Position numbers and translations under genes: made by a program. Below, piece by piece: positions 1 through 8,271 of a DNA stretch of 64,000 bases. This DNA is from Psychrobacillus sp. FSL H8-0483 (GTDB lineage: Bacteria; Bacillota; Bacilli; Bacillales_A; Planococcaceae). Where the stretch lies: assembly GCF_038637725.1 (NCBI RefSeq), contig NZ_CP152052.1:3355001-3419000 (forward strand), written 5' to 3'. The notes below the pieces were generated by a model. It was given only the letters and a program-made list of their open reading frames with translations. It was not told the DNA's origin and made no database searches. The number at the start of each line of letters is the position of its first letter. The stretch's first letter is position 1.

Positions 1-852
1 GTAGTATCTATGCATGATTTCATTACTTTTTGTTGGTTGTTTTTCGATTAAAATAAATCCTTTATCTACTAAAAACTCAATAAAAACCTCTAGATCTACA
101 GAATAATTCTTTAGTTCTTCTTGTTCATGTATTTCTTGGATAGTCCAAAATTCTTTTAAAGATAAAACCTCTAATATGTGTTGGGCTCCATCTTTAGTTC
201 TTGAATGAATTAAGAAATCACTAGCTAAAAATAATAACTCTAATCTTTTCTCTAATGATTCCTCACTAGAAATAAGTTCATCATATAACTTATAAATTGA
301 AGGATCTAATTGTTTTACTTGTTTCCAGACCATAATTTCCGGATGCATCCCATTCTCGAATACAGCTAAACGGGCTAAGTGGTGAAGAGAATCTATTATA
401 TGATTGTATGCATCAAGGAAATTCAACTGTTCGAAAAATAGTTTACCTTCTAAATATCTTCTAGAAAGCTTAGCGAATTCAATTCCCATTCTTGCTTTTC
501 TCCCGTTTATCGGAAATTCATATAACTCTTGTTTTAAGCCTTCTAAATATTCATTACGGTCAAAAACAACTCTCCCATTGATAAGCCAATCAACCATTTT
601 AGGGTTTGTACCAAGTATTAGCCATTTTCTTAATTGCTTCTGTGTAAAAATATGGAGAGCCGCTTTTTTATCGTTATACGTGTAATGCTTTGTATAAACA
701 GGCTGGTTTGACTCGCTCGTTATTATAAATAAGATGGAATCAAACGTATCTGTCATAGGGCTGACTTCTTCTCGCTTTTCCACTAATATAATTCCCAATG
801 TATTTGGATCACTTGCTCTTTCTTGATAAATCGGTCTCAATAACGCTTCCAA
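1..852 (-). CDS. ygxA: YgxA-like nucleotidyltransferase-like protein, 3' end outside window
   Basis: An open frame of 284 codons runs from a TTG at 852-850 to the window edge with no stop. The TTG follows the ribosome site GGAGG at a normal distance. The protein starts MEALLRPIYQERASDPNTLG and carries SPMTDTFDSIL, which match B. subtilis YgxA (about 290 residues), so only a few C-terminal residues should be missing. The family is called nucleotidyltransferase-like; I know of no proven reaction. The order ygxA-ygzB-perR matches B. subtilis and supports the call. The gene is easily missed because it has no ATG start. Confidence 0.85.
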   Translation of the reverse strand, partial: MEALLRPIYQERASDPNTLGIILVEKREEVSPMTDTFDSILFIITSESNQPVYTKHYTYNDKKAALHIFTQKQLRKWLILGTNPKMVDWLINGRVVFDRNEYLEGLKQELYEFPINGRKARMGIEFAKLSRRYLEGKLFFEQLNFLDAYNHIIDSLHHLARLAVFENGMHPEIMVWKQVKQLDPSIYKLYDELISSEESLEKRLELLFLASDFLIHSRTKDGAQHILEVLSLKEFWTIQEIHEQEELKNYSVDLEVFIEFLVDKGFILIEKQPTKSNEIMHRYY

Positions 853-983
853 AATGGAGCCTCCTTTGTTTCCTACAGTATAGATTTTCGACAACTATTC
901 AATATTTCCTTCTATATAAACTTCAAAATATTTCTTTATACCAAAATATGATATAGTGTATTTAGAAATTAGGAGGTTAAAAA

Positions 984-1328
984 ATGAAACCCTATAAAAA
1001 TAAAATAAATCGAATACGTTCCTTTGCATTAGGCCTAATATTCTTTGGATTTATTATAATGTATGGAGCCATATTTTTTAGAGAAAATGCTATATTAGTA
1101 ACTATCTTTATGACTCTAGGATTACTTTCCATTATCGGAAGTACTGCTGTATACGGTTGGATAGGTTTATTATCCACTAAAGCTGTACAAGTAGTCTGCC
1201 CAAATTGTGGGAAACACACTAAAGTTTTAGGTAGAGTAGATATGTGTATGTATTGTAAAGAACCTTTAACGCTTGATCCATCTCTTGAAGGACAAGAGTT
1301 CGATGCCAATTTAAATAGAAAGAAATAA
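984..1328 (+). CDS. ygzB: YgzB, UPF0295 family small membrane protein
   Basis: A protein of 114 residues with an AGGAGG ribosome site before the ATG. Two hydrophobic segments lie at about residues 12-32 and 38-62. They are followed by a cytosolic tail with a zinc-ribbon-like pattern, CPNCGK then CMYC (two CxxC pairs about 17 residues apart). In Bacillus the gene sits next to perR, as here, on the opposite strand. The family function is not known. Metal binding by the CxxC pairs is an inference. Confidence 0.85.
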   Translation: MKPYKNKINRIRSFALGLIFFGFIIMYGAIFFRENAILVTIFMTLGLLSIIGSTAVYGWIGLLSTKAVQVVCPNCGKHTKVLGRVDMCMYCKEPLTLDPSLEGQEFDANLNRKK

Positions 1329-1383
1329 TTTTGCACTTTGCTTTTTTATACTAACATAGTATACAAAAATATTGAGAAAATAA

Positions 1384-1451
1384 AGGAGGTCAATTTTGTG
1401 TTATTTCTAGCATTGATTGAGAGACTAGATATAAATAATAATTGACTTCCT
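1384..1451 (+). other. Hairpin enclosing a 15-codon mini-ORF
   Basis: A 12-nt arm at 1384-1395 (AGGAGGTCAATT) pairs fully, with one G-U pair, with 1440-1451 (AATTGACTTCCT). The left arm is a perfect Shine-Dalgarno sequence. The right arm contains the stop codon of the mini-ORF it encloses. Confidence 0.5.
1398..1445 (+). CDS. Possible 15-residue mini-ORF (leader peptide-like)
   Basis: A GTG codon 8 nt after a perfect AGGAGG opens a frame of 15 codons, VLFLALIERLDINNN, ending in TGA at 1443-1445. The ribosome site is paired in RNA with the segment holding the stop codon. A second hairpin (1472-1478 with 1505-1511, then a T-rich stretch) follows. I do not recognise the peptide. It may be a leader peptide, part of a small RNA, or chance. 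The distance to perR, which is on the other strand, argues against it being a leader for that gene. Confidence 0.3.
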   Translation: MLFLALIERLDINNN

Positions 1452-1536
1452 ATTAATACGGTTTTAAATTCTAGCGAAAATCATCTGATTACCAGACGAA
1501 CTTATTCGCTAATAAAATTTTTAAAAGAGCATATAA

Positions 1537-1568
1537 AAAACCGAGCGTAAACTTCTACGCTCGGTTTT
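1537..1568 (-). terminator. perR terminator
   Basis: The stem ACCGAGCGTA / TACGCTCGGT lies just past the perR stop, with a T-run on the minus strand. Confidence 0.85.
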
Positions 1569-1569
1569 C

Positions 1570-2013
1570 TTATTGAACTTTTGTTCCATGCTCTTTACAT
1601 GTAGGACAAGTTCCGTAAATCTCCATACGATGAGAACTTACATCAAAACCAGTTAAATGAGAAGCTAAATGTTCTACCTCATCTAATCCTGGATAGTGGA
1701 AGTCCACTATTTTACCGCATGCATTGCAAATCATATGATAATGATCATTCGTGATAAAGTCGAATCTACTAGATGAATCACCATACGTTAATTCTTTTAC
1801 TAAGCCAGCTTCTCTAAATACACGTAAGTTATTATATACAGTCGCAACGCTCATGCTTGGAAATTTTGTTTCAAGTGCTTTATATATATCGTCCGCAGTG
1901 GGATGTGACATGGATTGTATAATGAATTCCAATATCGCATGGCGCTGAGGTGTAATACGTACACCAGTTGATTTTAATGTATCTAAAGCATCTCTTAAAT
2001 GTACTTCCGTCAT
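1570..2013 (-). CDS. perR: Peroxide-responsive repressor PerR (Fur family)
   Basis: A metal-dependent repressor of the peroxide stress regulon; iron-catalysed histidine oxidation releases it from DNA. The N-terminal winged helix contains [11 protein letters not shown] and [13 protein letters not shown]. Counted from the ATG at 2013, the structural zinc cysteines are C96, C99, C136 and C139. The regulatory metal ligands are H37, D85, H91, H93 and D104. These are the numbers known for B. subtilis PerR. An ATG three codons upstream (2022) is too close to the AGAGG ribosome site, so the start at 2013 is preferred. A likely operator lies just upstream (2035-2058). Confidence 0.97.
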   Translation of the reverse strand: MTEVHLRDALDTLKSTGVRITPQRHAILEFIIQSMSHPTADDIYKALETKFPSMSVATVYNNLRVFREAGLVKELTYGDSSSRFDFITNDHYHMICNACGKIVDFHYPGLDEVEHLASHLTGFDVSSHRMEIYGTCPTCKEHGTKVQ

Positions 2014-2034
2014 CGCATGCACCTCTCTTCATGT

Positions 2035-2058
2035 TTATTATAAGTTAATTTATAATAA
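2035..2058 (-). promoter_or_regulatory. Possible PerR operator (palindrome) upstream of perR
   Basis: A perfect inverted repeat of TTATTATAA and TTATAATAA is separated by 6 bp, 22 bp before the perR start. The arms resemble PerR box halves, but the spacing differs from the 7-1-7 consensus. Autoregulation is an inference from B. subtilis. Confidence 0.5.
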
Positions 2059-2120
2059 GTATAAATAAGAAAAGGCATGGCTGTCAAATTTATTAAGAGA
2101 GATGAAATGAAGAAATAGCC

Positions 2121-3065
2121 TTAATAACCTCTTTCCATATCAATTAAATTTTCCAAATGGTTACTACCGAGCATCCATTCTGTTAAATTTCTTGAAAAAA
2201 TCTCAAGAGCCCGCACAACATATTGAGAGGAGTGACTAGAAATATGAGGCGATACAATAACATTATTCATTTCCCAAAATGGATGACCTTCGTATAGCGG
2301 CTCTTTTTCAAAAACATCTAAGACTACAAAAGCGATACATTCCTCTCTTATTGCACGGAGTAGCACGTCTTCCTTGACAACATCTCCTCTACCAAAATTC
2401 ATAAATAGAGTAGTAGGCTTCATAGACTGAAAATGCTCATACGTCAACAATCCTTTAGTTAATTCTGTACTTGGTAATATGGAAATCACAAAATCTGCAA
2501 ATGGTAAGGCCTCAGTAAGATTTTCAAAAGAAGTCATTTCATCCATGTATGGTGCTGCTTGTCCACTACGATTGCACCCAATCGTCTGAACTCCAAAAGC
2601 TTGCAGTATCCTTCCTACCTCACCACCTATTGCACCAGGCCCTAAAATTAATGCTTTTGAGCCTAATAATTCAGAAGAAGGCACCCGCTTAGACCATTCA
2701 CCTTTACGTTGATTCTCTGCAACCAGTGGAAGTGATTTTTTTATAGAGAGAATATGTGCCAGTATTGACTCTGCCATAGGAGTTTTGTGAATCCCTCTGA
2801 CATTCGTTACAACAATTTGACGGTTAGCTATTTCCATTAAAGGCATTTTTTCCATTCCAGCCGATGCAACCATAATCCACTTCAACTCTTCAGCTGTTTC
2901 GATATCATTGGCATGTAAGTCTTCACCATACGTAACAAAAATATCAGCTGTTTTTAACGCTTCTTTATCTAAGCCTTTTTGAAAGGTAAATACCGCTTTT
3001 GGAAAATCATTTCTTAAATTAGCTTGCTGCTCTTCTTTAGGTAAAAAAGAAAATAATATATTCAT
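2121..3065 (-). CDS. D-2-hydroxyacid dehydrogenase (NAD-dependent)
   Basis: A cytosolic oxidoreductase of 314 residues that should interconvert 2-hydroxyacids and 2-oxoacids; the substrate cannot be read from sequence. The Rossmann fingerprint is ILGPGAIGGEVGRIL (about residues 140-154). The family catalytic set is visible as the R in NFGRGDV, E in EKEPLY and H in SPHISSHS. It starts 3 bp after the bcp stop, so the two genes form one unit with bcp first. Its place between perR and bcp is not the B. subtilis arrangement. Confidence 0.88.
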   Translation of the reverse strand: MNILFSFLPKEEQQANLRNDFPKAVFTFQKGLDKEALKTADIFVTYGEDLHANDIETAEELKWIMVASAGMEKMPLMEIANRQIVVTNVRGIHKTPMAESILAHILSIKKSLPLVAENQRKGEWSKRVPSSELLGSKALILGPGAIGGEVGRILQAFGVQTIGCNRSGQAAPYMDEMTSFENLTEALPFADFVISILPSTELTKGLLTYEHFQSMKPTTLFMNFGRGDVVKEDVLLRAIREECIAFVVLDVFEKEPLYEGHPFWEMNNVIVSPHISSHSSQYVVRALEIFSRNLTEWMLGSNHLENLIDMERGY

Positions 3066-3068
3066 CTT

Positions 3069-3551
3069 TTATTCTCCGTTATTTGCTATTGATTTTAATG
3101 TATGTAATGCTTCTTCTACATGGCCTTTTACTCTCACATTTCGCCATTCTTTTACGACTGTACCCGTAGGATCAATTAAAAACGTAGTTCGTTCAATACC
3201 CATATATTCTTTTCCAAAGTTCTTTTTCAACTTCCATACTCCATATGCTTCTGACACTTCATGCATATTATCAATTAATAATGAAAATGGAAGACCGTGT
3301 TTTTCAATAAATTTCGTATGTGCTTTTTCGTCATCTGCACTGACACCAAGTATAACTGCATTTAAATTAGCGAAGTCGGTATAAGCATTTCGAAAATCAC
3401 AGGCTTCTGTCGTACAACTTGGAGTTGAGTCTTTTGGATAAAAAAATAAAACCACATATCGCTTACCTGCAAAATCCTCTAATGATACAAACTCTCCTTT
3501 TTCATTTTTCAATGAAAACTTTGGCGCAACCATTCCTTCCAATATTTGCAT
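3069..3551 (-). CDS. bcp: Thioredoxin-dependent thiol peroxidase Bcp
   Basis: A peroxiredoxin that reduces hydrogen peroxide and alkyl peroxides with thioredoxin. It has 160 residues when started at the ATG at 3551, which follows GGAGGG at the right spacing; the frame is open further upstream without a good ribosome site. The active-site stretch STPSCTTEACDFR gives the peroxidatic C46 and the resolving C51, the atypical 2-Cys arrangement of BCP/PrxQ. In B. subtilis the homologue YgaF also neighbours hemL. Peroxide defence next to perR is consistent, but no clear PerR box was seen in front of it. Confidence 0.94.
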   Translation of the reverse strand: MQILEGMVAPKFSLKNEKGEFVSLEDFAGKRYVVLFFYPKDSTPSCTTEACDFRNAYTDFANLNAVILGVSADDEKAHTKFIEKHGLPFSLLIDNMHEVSEAYGVWKLKKNFGKEYMGIERTTFLIDPTGTVVKEWRNVRVKGHVEEALHTLKSIANNGE

Positions 3552-3734
3552 CAAAATCCCTCCTCTATTTACATCTATCGTAACGAACTTTATGTGTATG
3601 TTCAATTTTCTTTAGCCTTTTTCATAAATATTGTCTAAAATAAGAAAAGTGCAGGGCGAAACTAGACAGTACTATATAGAAAAGTTATACTTTCTTATCC
3701 TTACATAAAGAAATACTACACGGAGGTAATACAA

Positions 3735-5024
3735 TTGAAACAAACATTATCGGAACAAATACAAGTAGAAGCACTAGAACATATTGTAGGTGGAGTGAAT
3801 AGCCCATCGAGATCTTATAAAGCTGTCGGTGGCGGTGCACCAATCGTCATGGAAAGAGCGGAAGGTGCATACTTTTATGACGTGGATGGAAATAAATATA
3901 TCGATTATTTAGCTGCATACGGCCCGATCATTACTGGTCATGCGCATCCCCATATTACTGAGGCAATTACAAAAGCAGCGCAAACAGGCTTATTGTACGG
4001 TACTCCTACAAAACATGAAGTTACTTTTGCAAAAATGTTAAAAGATGCAATCCCTTCTATGGATAAAGTGCGTTTTGTAAACTCTGGAACAGAAGCTGTC
4101 ATGACTACAATTCGAGTTGCTCGTGCCTATACAGGAAGAACAAAGGTAATGAAATTTGCTGGATGTTATCATGGACACTCTGACTTAGTATTAGTTGCGG
4201 CTGGTTCAGGTCCGGCTACACTTGGAATACCAGATTCAGCAGGAGTTCCACAATCGATTGCAAAAGAAGTGATAACAATTCCATTTAATGATCCAAAAGC
4301 TTATCAAGAAGCGATGGAAAAATGGGGACATGAACTAGCTTGTATACTTGTAGAACCAATCGTTGGAAATTTCGGTATGGTAGAGCCAAATGAAGGATTC
4401 TTACCACTTGTTCATAAAATGGCAAAAGACAAAGGTGCACTAGTCATTTATGATGAAGTGATTACAGCATTCCGCTTCCATTATGGTGCAGCATCTACTA
4501 TGTTAGATGAAACACCAGATTTAACAGCTCTGGGTAAAATCATTGGTGGCGGTCTCCCAATCGGTGCATATGGTGGCAAAAAAGAAATAATGGAACAAGT
4601 TGCGCCACTAGGTCCGGCTTACCAAGCGGGAACTATGGCTGGTAATCCAGCATCTATGCAGGCTGGTATTGCTTGTTTAGAGGTTTTACAATCCCCTGGC
4701 TTATATGAAGAACTGGATAGACTTGGAGCTTTATTAGAAGCAGGAATTTTAGAAGCAGCGAAGAACAACAACATAACGATTACAATCAACCGTATTAAAG
4801 GTGCACTTTCTGTGTATTTTACCGATGTAAAAGTAGAGAACTATGAGCAAGCAGAAGAAAGTGACGGTCAAATGTTCGCTAAATTTTTCAAACTAATGCT
4901 GCAACAAGGTATTAATCTTGCTCCTTCCAAATATGAAGCTTGGTTTATTACAACTGCGCATACAGAAAATGATATTATAGAAACAATTACAGCTGTCAAT
5001 AAAGCTTTTGCTCAGCTTAAATAA
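3735..5024 (+). CDS. hemL: Glutamate-1-semialdehyde 2,1-aminomutase
   Basis: A PLP enzyme that converts glutamate-1-semialdehyde to 5-aminolevulinate, the first committed tetrapyrrole precursor. It has 429 residues and a TTG start 9 nt after GGAGG. The PLP lysine is K268 in [18 protein letters not shown], with D240-E241 in [13 protein letters not shown]-terminal VGGVNSPSR and CYHGHSD are family signatures. B. subtilis has a main copy in the hem operon and a second (gsaB) at this perR-proximal locus, so this is probably the second-copy type. It is divergent from bcp. Confidence 0.95.
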   Translation: MKQTLSEQIQVEALEHIVGGVNSPSRSYKAVGGGAPIVMERAEGAYFYDVDGNKYIDYLAAYGPIITGHAHPHITEAITKAAQTGLLYGTPTKHEVTFAKMLKDAIPSMDKVRFVNSGTEAVMTTIRVARAYTGRTKVMKFAGCYHGHSDLVLVAAGSGPATLGIPDSAGVPQSIAKEVITIPFNDPKAYQEAMEKWGHELACILVEPIVGNFGMVEPNEGFLPLVHKMAKDKGALVIYDEVITAFRFHYGAASTMLDETPDLTALGKIIGGGLPIGAYGGKKEIMEQVAPLGPAYQAGTMAGNPASMQAGIACLEVLQSPGLYEELDRLGALLEAGILEAAKNNNITITINRIKGALSVYFTDVKVENYEQAEESDGQMFAKFFKLMLQQGINLAPSKYEAWFITTAHTENDIIETITAVNKAFAQLK

Positions 5025-5066
5025 GAACGAGTTACTATGTAGAATAGTTATCCTTTCTTATTATTA

Positions 5067-5119
5067 GACTCCGTTAAATTAGGCTGTAGTTTTTTAGAAC
5101 ATGATCGTTTAACAGAGCC
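5067..5119. repeat. Family III repeat, short internally deleted copy
   Basis: The left end GACTCCGTTAAATTAGG and right end GATCGTTTAACAGAGCC are the two distinct ends of a repeat seen again near 26.2, 54.2 and 56.2 kb. Here they are only 19 bp apart, so the core is lost. It lies between hemL and the FUSC gene. Confidence 0.6.
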
Positions 5120-5166
5120 TATTATTAAAAACATGTATATCTCCGATGAGGAAAGGATAGGATTAA

Positions 5167-6249
5167 ATGAAATTGGGAGCACGAATATTTAAAACTGGAG
5201 TAGCTATAGTATTTTCATTATTTATGGCTGACTTACTTCAGCTACCTAGTCCTGTATTTGCAGGAATAGCCGCAATTTTTGCCATTCAGCCTTCGATTTA
5301 TAGATCCTATTTGACAGTTATCGAGCAAGTGCAATCCAATTTAATTGGCGCAGCAATTGCAGTGCTATTCGCTTTAGCTTTCGGCAATCATTATATTACT
5401 GTAGGATTCGCTGCAATTGTAGCCATTTCACTTATGCTTAAGTTTAAACTGGAAAAAACGATTTCTTTAGCACTTGTAACCGTTATTGCGATTATGGAAA
5501 TTCAAAGTGATGACTTTTTAATGTTCGCATTAATTCGTTTCTTAACTATTCTTGTTGGAGTTTTATCCGCATTCCTCGTTAACTTAGTGTTTTTACCACC
5601 TAAATTTGAAACAAAACTATTTAATGCTATTCACTATACACAAGATGAAATTATCCGTTGGATTCGAATTGCCGTTAGAAGTGCTTCGGATCATCAATCA
5701 ACAAAACAAGCTATTAATCAATTAAAAGACCGCCTTAGTCGAATAGATCAAATTTATTTGTTTTTTAAAGAAGAACGTGGTTATACCAAGAAATCAATGC
5801 ATACAAAGGGAAGAAAAATAGTTGTTTACCGGGAACTAATTTCTACTTCTTATAAAAGCTTAGACGTACTTAAAAGGCTCAACCTTCATGAAAATGAGCT
5901 GATGGAGCTACCAGAGCATTTTCGAATGATGATAAAAGAACGTTTGGATGCTCTTTTAACGTATCACGAACAGTTACATTTAAAATTCCTTGGAAAATTA
6001 AAACCCGAACATATGGAATGGGACGGTTCAGATGCCTTTCTTCAGAGACAAGAAGTAATGAACATATTTGTGCAACAAATAGCATTAACTCAAGAAGAAG
6101 AAGAGTTTTCAACCTATCACTTGCTTCACTTTTTATCATCCATACTGAAATACGAAGAACAATTAGAACATGTGGATACTCTAATTACTTCCTACCAAAA
6201 CTTCCACAGCAAAGAACTAACTGTAAAAATAGAAGAATCTCCTTACTAA
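5167..6249 (+). CDS. FUSC / aromatic acid exporter family membrane protein (YgaE-like)
   Basis: An integral membrane protein of 360 residues. The N-terminal half holds paired hydrophobic segments (about residues 8-40, 50-80, 88-100 and 115-140). The C-terminal half is a long soluble helical domain rich in charged residues. This layout, and AIFAIQPSIYRSYLTVIEQV, fits the DUF939/FUSC family annotated as aromatic acid exporters. B. subtilis has YgaE at the matching place beside hemL. The substrate is unknown. Its stop lies in the left arm of a terminator shared with the gene on the other strand. Confidence 0.82.
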   Translation: MKLGARIFKTGVAIVFSLFMADLLQLPSPVFAGIAAIFAIQPSIYRSYLTVIEQVQSNLIGAAIAVLFALAFGNHYITVGFAAIVAISLMLKFKLEKTISLALVTVIAIMEIQSDDFLMFALIRFLTILVGVLSAFLVNLVFLPPKFETKLFNAIHYTQDEIIRWIRIAVRSASDHQSTKQAINQLKDRLSRIDQIYLFFKEERGYTKKSMHTKGRKIVVYRELISTSYKSLDVLKRLNLHENELMELPEHFRMMIKERLDALLTYHEQLHLKFLGKLKPEHMEWDGSDAFLQRQEVMNIFVQQIALTQEEEEFSTYHLLHFLSSILKYEEQLEHVDTLITSYQNFHSKELTVKIEESPY

Positions 6250-6288
6250 AAAAACGTGCTACCTAGATAACTAGGCGGCACGTTTTTT
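6249..6288. terminator. Bidirectional terminator between FUSC gene and dppC
   Basis: An AACGTGC / GCACGTT hairpin with inner CCTAG / CTAGG, A-run on the left and T-run on the right, serves the converging genes. Confidence 0.85.
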
Positions 6289-7183
6289 AGTTTTTCATTC
6301 GTGGATCCAATGCATCTCGTAATCCGTCTCCCATTAAGTTAAACCCTAAAACCGTAAGCATAATTGCAAGCCCTGGAAAAATCATCGCCCACGGTGCATT
6401 CCGTAAAAACAGACGAGCATCTGCTAACATTTTACCCCACTCTGGTGCAGGTGCTTCTGCCCCAAGTCCAAGAAACCCTAAAGCAGCAGCTTCAATAATA
6501 GCAGAAGCGATTGCTAAAGTACCCGCAACAATCACAGGAGCCATTGAGTTCGGTAGAATATGAGAAAATAATATTCGAATATCTCTCATTCCAATTGCTT
6601 TCGCAGAAGTTATGTATTCCTCTTCTTTAATACTCAATACCTTTGAACGAATGAGACGACCAAAGTTAGGAATGTTGATAATAGCAATAGCAATTAAAGC
6701 ATTTTGTAAGGAAGGTCCTAAAACTGAGACAACAGCAATTGCCAATAAAATACTTGGAAAAGCTAACATGATATCAAAAATTCTAGATATAATCGTATCT
6801 ATCCACTTCCCATAATAGCCTGCAATAATACCTAAAATACTACCAACTACCACTGACCCAAGTACAGAGGAAGTACCTACCCAAAGAGATATCCGCGCCC
6901 CATGAATAATACGTGAAAAAACATCTCGCCCTAAGTCATCTGTTCCAAACCAATATTGACTTGATGGAGGCTTCAATCGATCCTTTAAAAGCTGATCATT
7001 TATTCCTTGCGGTGCAAATAGTGGACCAAAAATAGCTAAAAGGATGAAGAAAAGAACAATCACTGCTCCTACAAGCGCTAATTTATTTTTACGGAAGCTT
7101 CGCCATGCATCTCGCCAAGGACCGGTCGACTGATCTTTTACTGCAATTGTTTCATTTATCAAATTCGGAACTATTCCGGACAT
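6287..7183 (-). CDS. dppC: Di/oligopeptide ABC transporter permease (DppC/OppC type)
   Basis: The second permease subunit, 298 residues. The N-terminal OppC region contains WRDAWRSFRKNKLALVGAVI and the first membrane helix. The binding-protein-dependent transport domain follows, with five more helices and the coupling loop EAAALGFLGLGAEAP that docks on the ATPases. ATG follows AAAGGAGG. It is the last gene of the operon. The choice between dipeptide and oligopeptide use is not settled by sequence. Confidence 0.92.
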   Translation of the reverse strand: MSGIVPNLINETIAVKDQSTGPWRDAWRSFRKNKLALVGAVIVLFFILLAIFGPLFAPQGINDQLLKDRLKPPSSQYWFGTDDLGRDVFSRIIHGARISLWVGTSSVLGSVVVGSILGIIAGYYGKWIDTIISRIFDIMLAFPSILLAIAVVSVLGPSLQNALIAIAIINIPNFGRLIRSKVLSIKEEEYITSAKAIGMRDIRILFSHILPNSMAPVIVAGTLAIASAIIEAAALGFLGLGAEAPAPEWGKMLADARLFLRNAPWAMIFPGLAIMLTVLGFNLMGDGLRDALDPRMKN

Positions 7184-7197
7184 ATCTATTCCTCCTT

Positions 7198-8202
7198 TTA
7201 GTCGTATTTAATCCTAGGATCGATTAAACCATATAAAATATCAACGAATAAATTAATCATGACAAAAATAAACGCTACGATTAATATTCCTGATTGAATG
7301 ACTGGATAGTCTCGAAATTGAATGGCATCATAAATATATCTACCAATGCCTGGCCAACTAAATATTGTCTCTGTTAAGATCGCTCCACCTAATAACAGAC
7401 CCATTTGAAGCCCGATAACTGTTAATACAGGAATAATGGCATTTTTTAAAGCATGCTTATAAACAACCCAAAACATTTTTTGGCCCTTTGCTCTTGCAGT
7501 ACGAATGTAATCTGCTCTCATTACTTCTAACATACTGGATCTCGTCATTCGTGCAATAATGGCCATTGGAATGGTAGCAAGGGCAATCCCAGGTAACACT
7601 AAATGTTTTAACACTTGACCGAGTTGGTCAAACCTACCGTTTATAATCGTATCAAGTACATATAAATTCGTGACCGATGAAATAGGATTTCTCACATCTT
7701 CTCGACCACTCGTCGGTAACCATTGTAGTTCTATCCCAAAAATCCACTGCTCCATTAAACCTAACCAAAAAATTGGCATAGACACACCTATTAAAGCTAA
7801 CACCATCGCTAAATAGTCAAACCAGGAATTTTGGAACCAAGCAGATATAATACCTGCATTAACCCCAATAATGACTGCTATCAGAATGGCGAAAAATGCC
7901 AACTCGAAAGTAGCTGCTAAATACGGCCAAATCTCTTTCGATACAGGTTGAACCGTTCGCATCGATTCCCCTAGATCTCCTTTAAAAAGGCCAATTAAAT
8001 AATCAATGTATTGCGTATACCAAGGATTGTTTAATCCCAGCTTAATTTCTAGAGCTTTTATCGCTTCTTCCGATGCTAGCTGCCCTAATATAACTTGAGC
8101 TGGGTTACCAGGAATAGCACGTATAATCATAAAAACAAGAAATGTCATACCAAGTAAAACAGGGATAAGTTGTAATAATCTTTTTCCAATATAGTGAAGC
8201 AT
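7198..8202 (-). CDS. dppB: Di/oligopeptide ABC transporter permease (DppB/OppB type)
   Basis: The first permease subunit, 334 residues from the ATG at 8202, which lies 8 nt after GGAGAGG; a GTG three codons earlier is less well placed. N-terminal IGKRLLQLIPVLLGMTFLVF is the usual first helix, followed by IRAIPGNPA. The C-terminal half carries the EAA-type loop (ADYIRTARAKG) and VEIL-like final helices. It pairs with the dppC product to form the membrane channel. It is separated from the binding-protein gene by a hairpin. Confidence 0.92.
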   Translation of the reverse strand: MLHYIGKRLLQLIPVLLGMTFLVFMIIRAIPGNPAQVILGQLASEEAIKALEIKLGLNNPWYTQYIDYLIGLFKGDLGESMRTVQPVSKEIWPYLAATFELAFFAILIAVIIGVNAGIISAWFQNSWFDYLAMVLALIGVSMPIFWLGLMEQWIFGIELQWLPTSGREDVRNPISSVTNLYVLDTIINGRFDQLGQVLKHLVLPGIALATIPMAIIARMTRSSMLEVMRADYIRTARAKGQKMFWVVYKHALKNAIIPVLTVIGLQMGLLLGGAILTETIFSWPGIGRYIYDAIQFRDYPVIQSGILIVAFIFVMINLFVDILYGLIDPRIKYD

Positions 8203-8232
8203 TGTCTTCACCTCTCCATTATGAAATTAAGA

Positions 8233-8263
8233 AAGGGGAGAAATCTCGAAGACCTCTCCCCTT
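8233..8263 (-). terminator. Intra-operon hairpin between binding protein and dppB
   Basis: A 9-bp stem AAGGGGAGA / TCTCCCCTT lies between two genes of the same operon, with only a weak T-stretch. It may lower downstream expression or protect the upstream mRNA. Confidence 0.6.
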
Positions 8264-8271
8264 CAAGCTTT

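Noticed and set aside
404-685. ORF of 93 codons on the + strand
   Set aside because: It is antisense to ygxA, whose TTG-started frame covers 1-852 and matches a known family.
3606-3734. PerR box between bcp and hemL
   Set aside because: No stretch comes close to the 7-1-7 consensus, despite the role of Bcp in peroxide defence.
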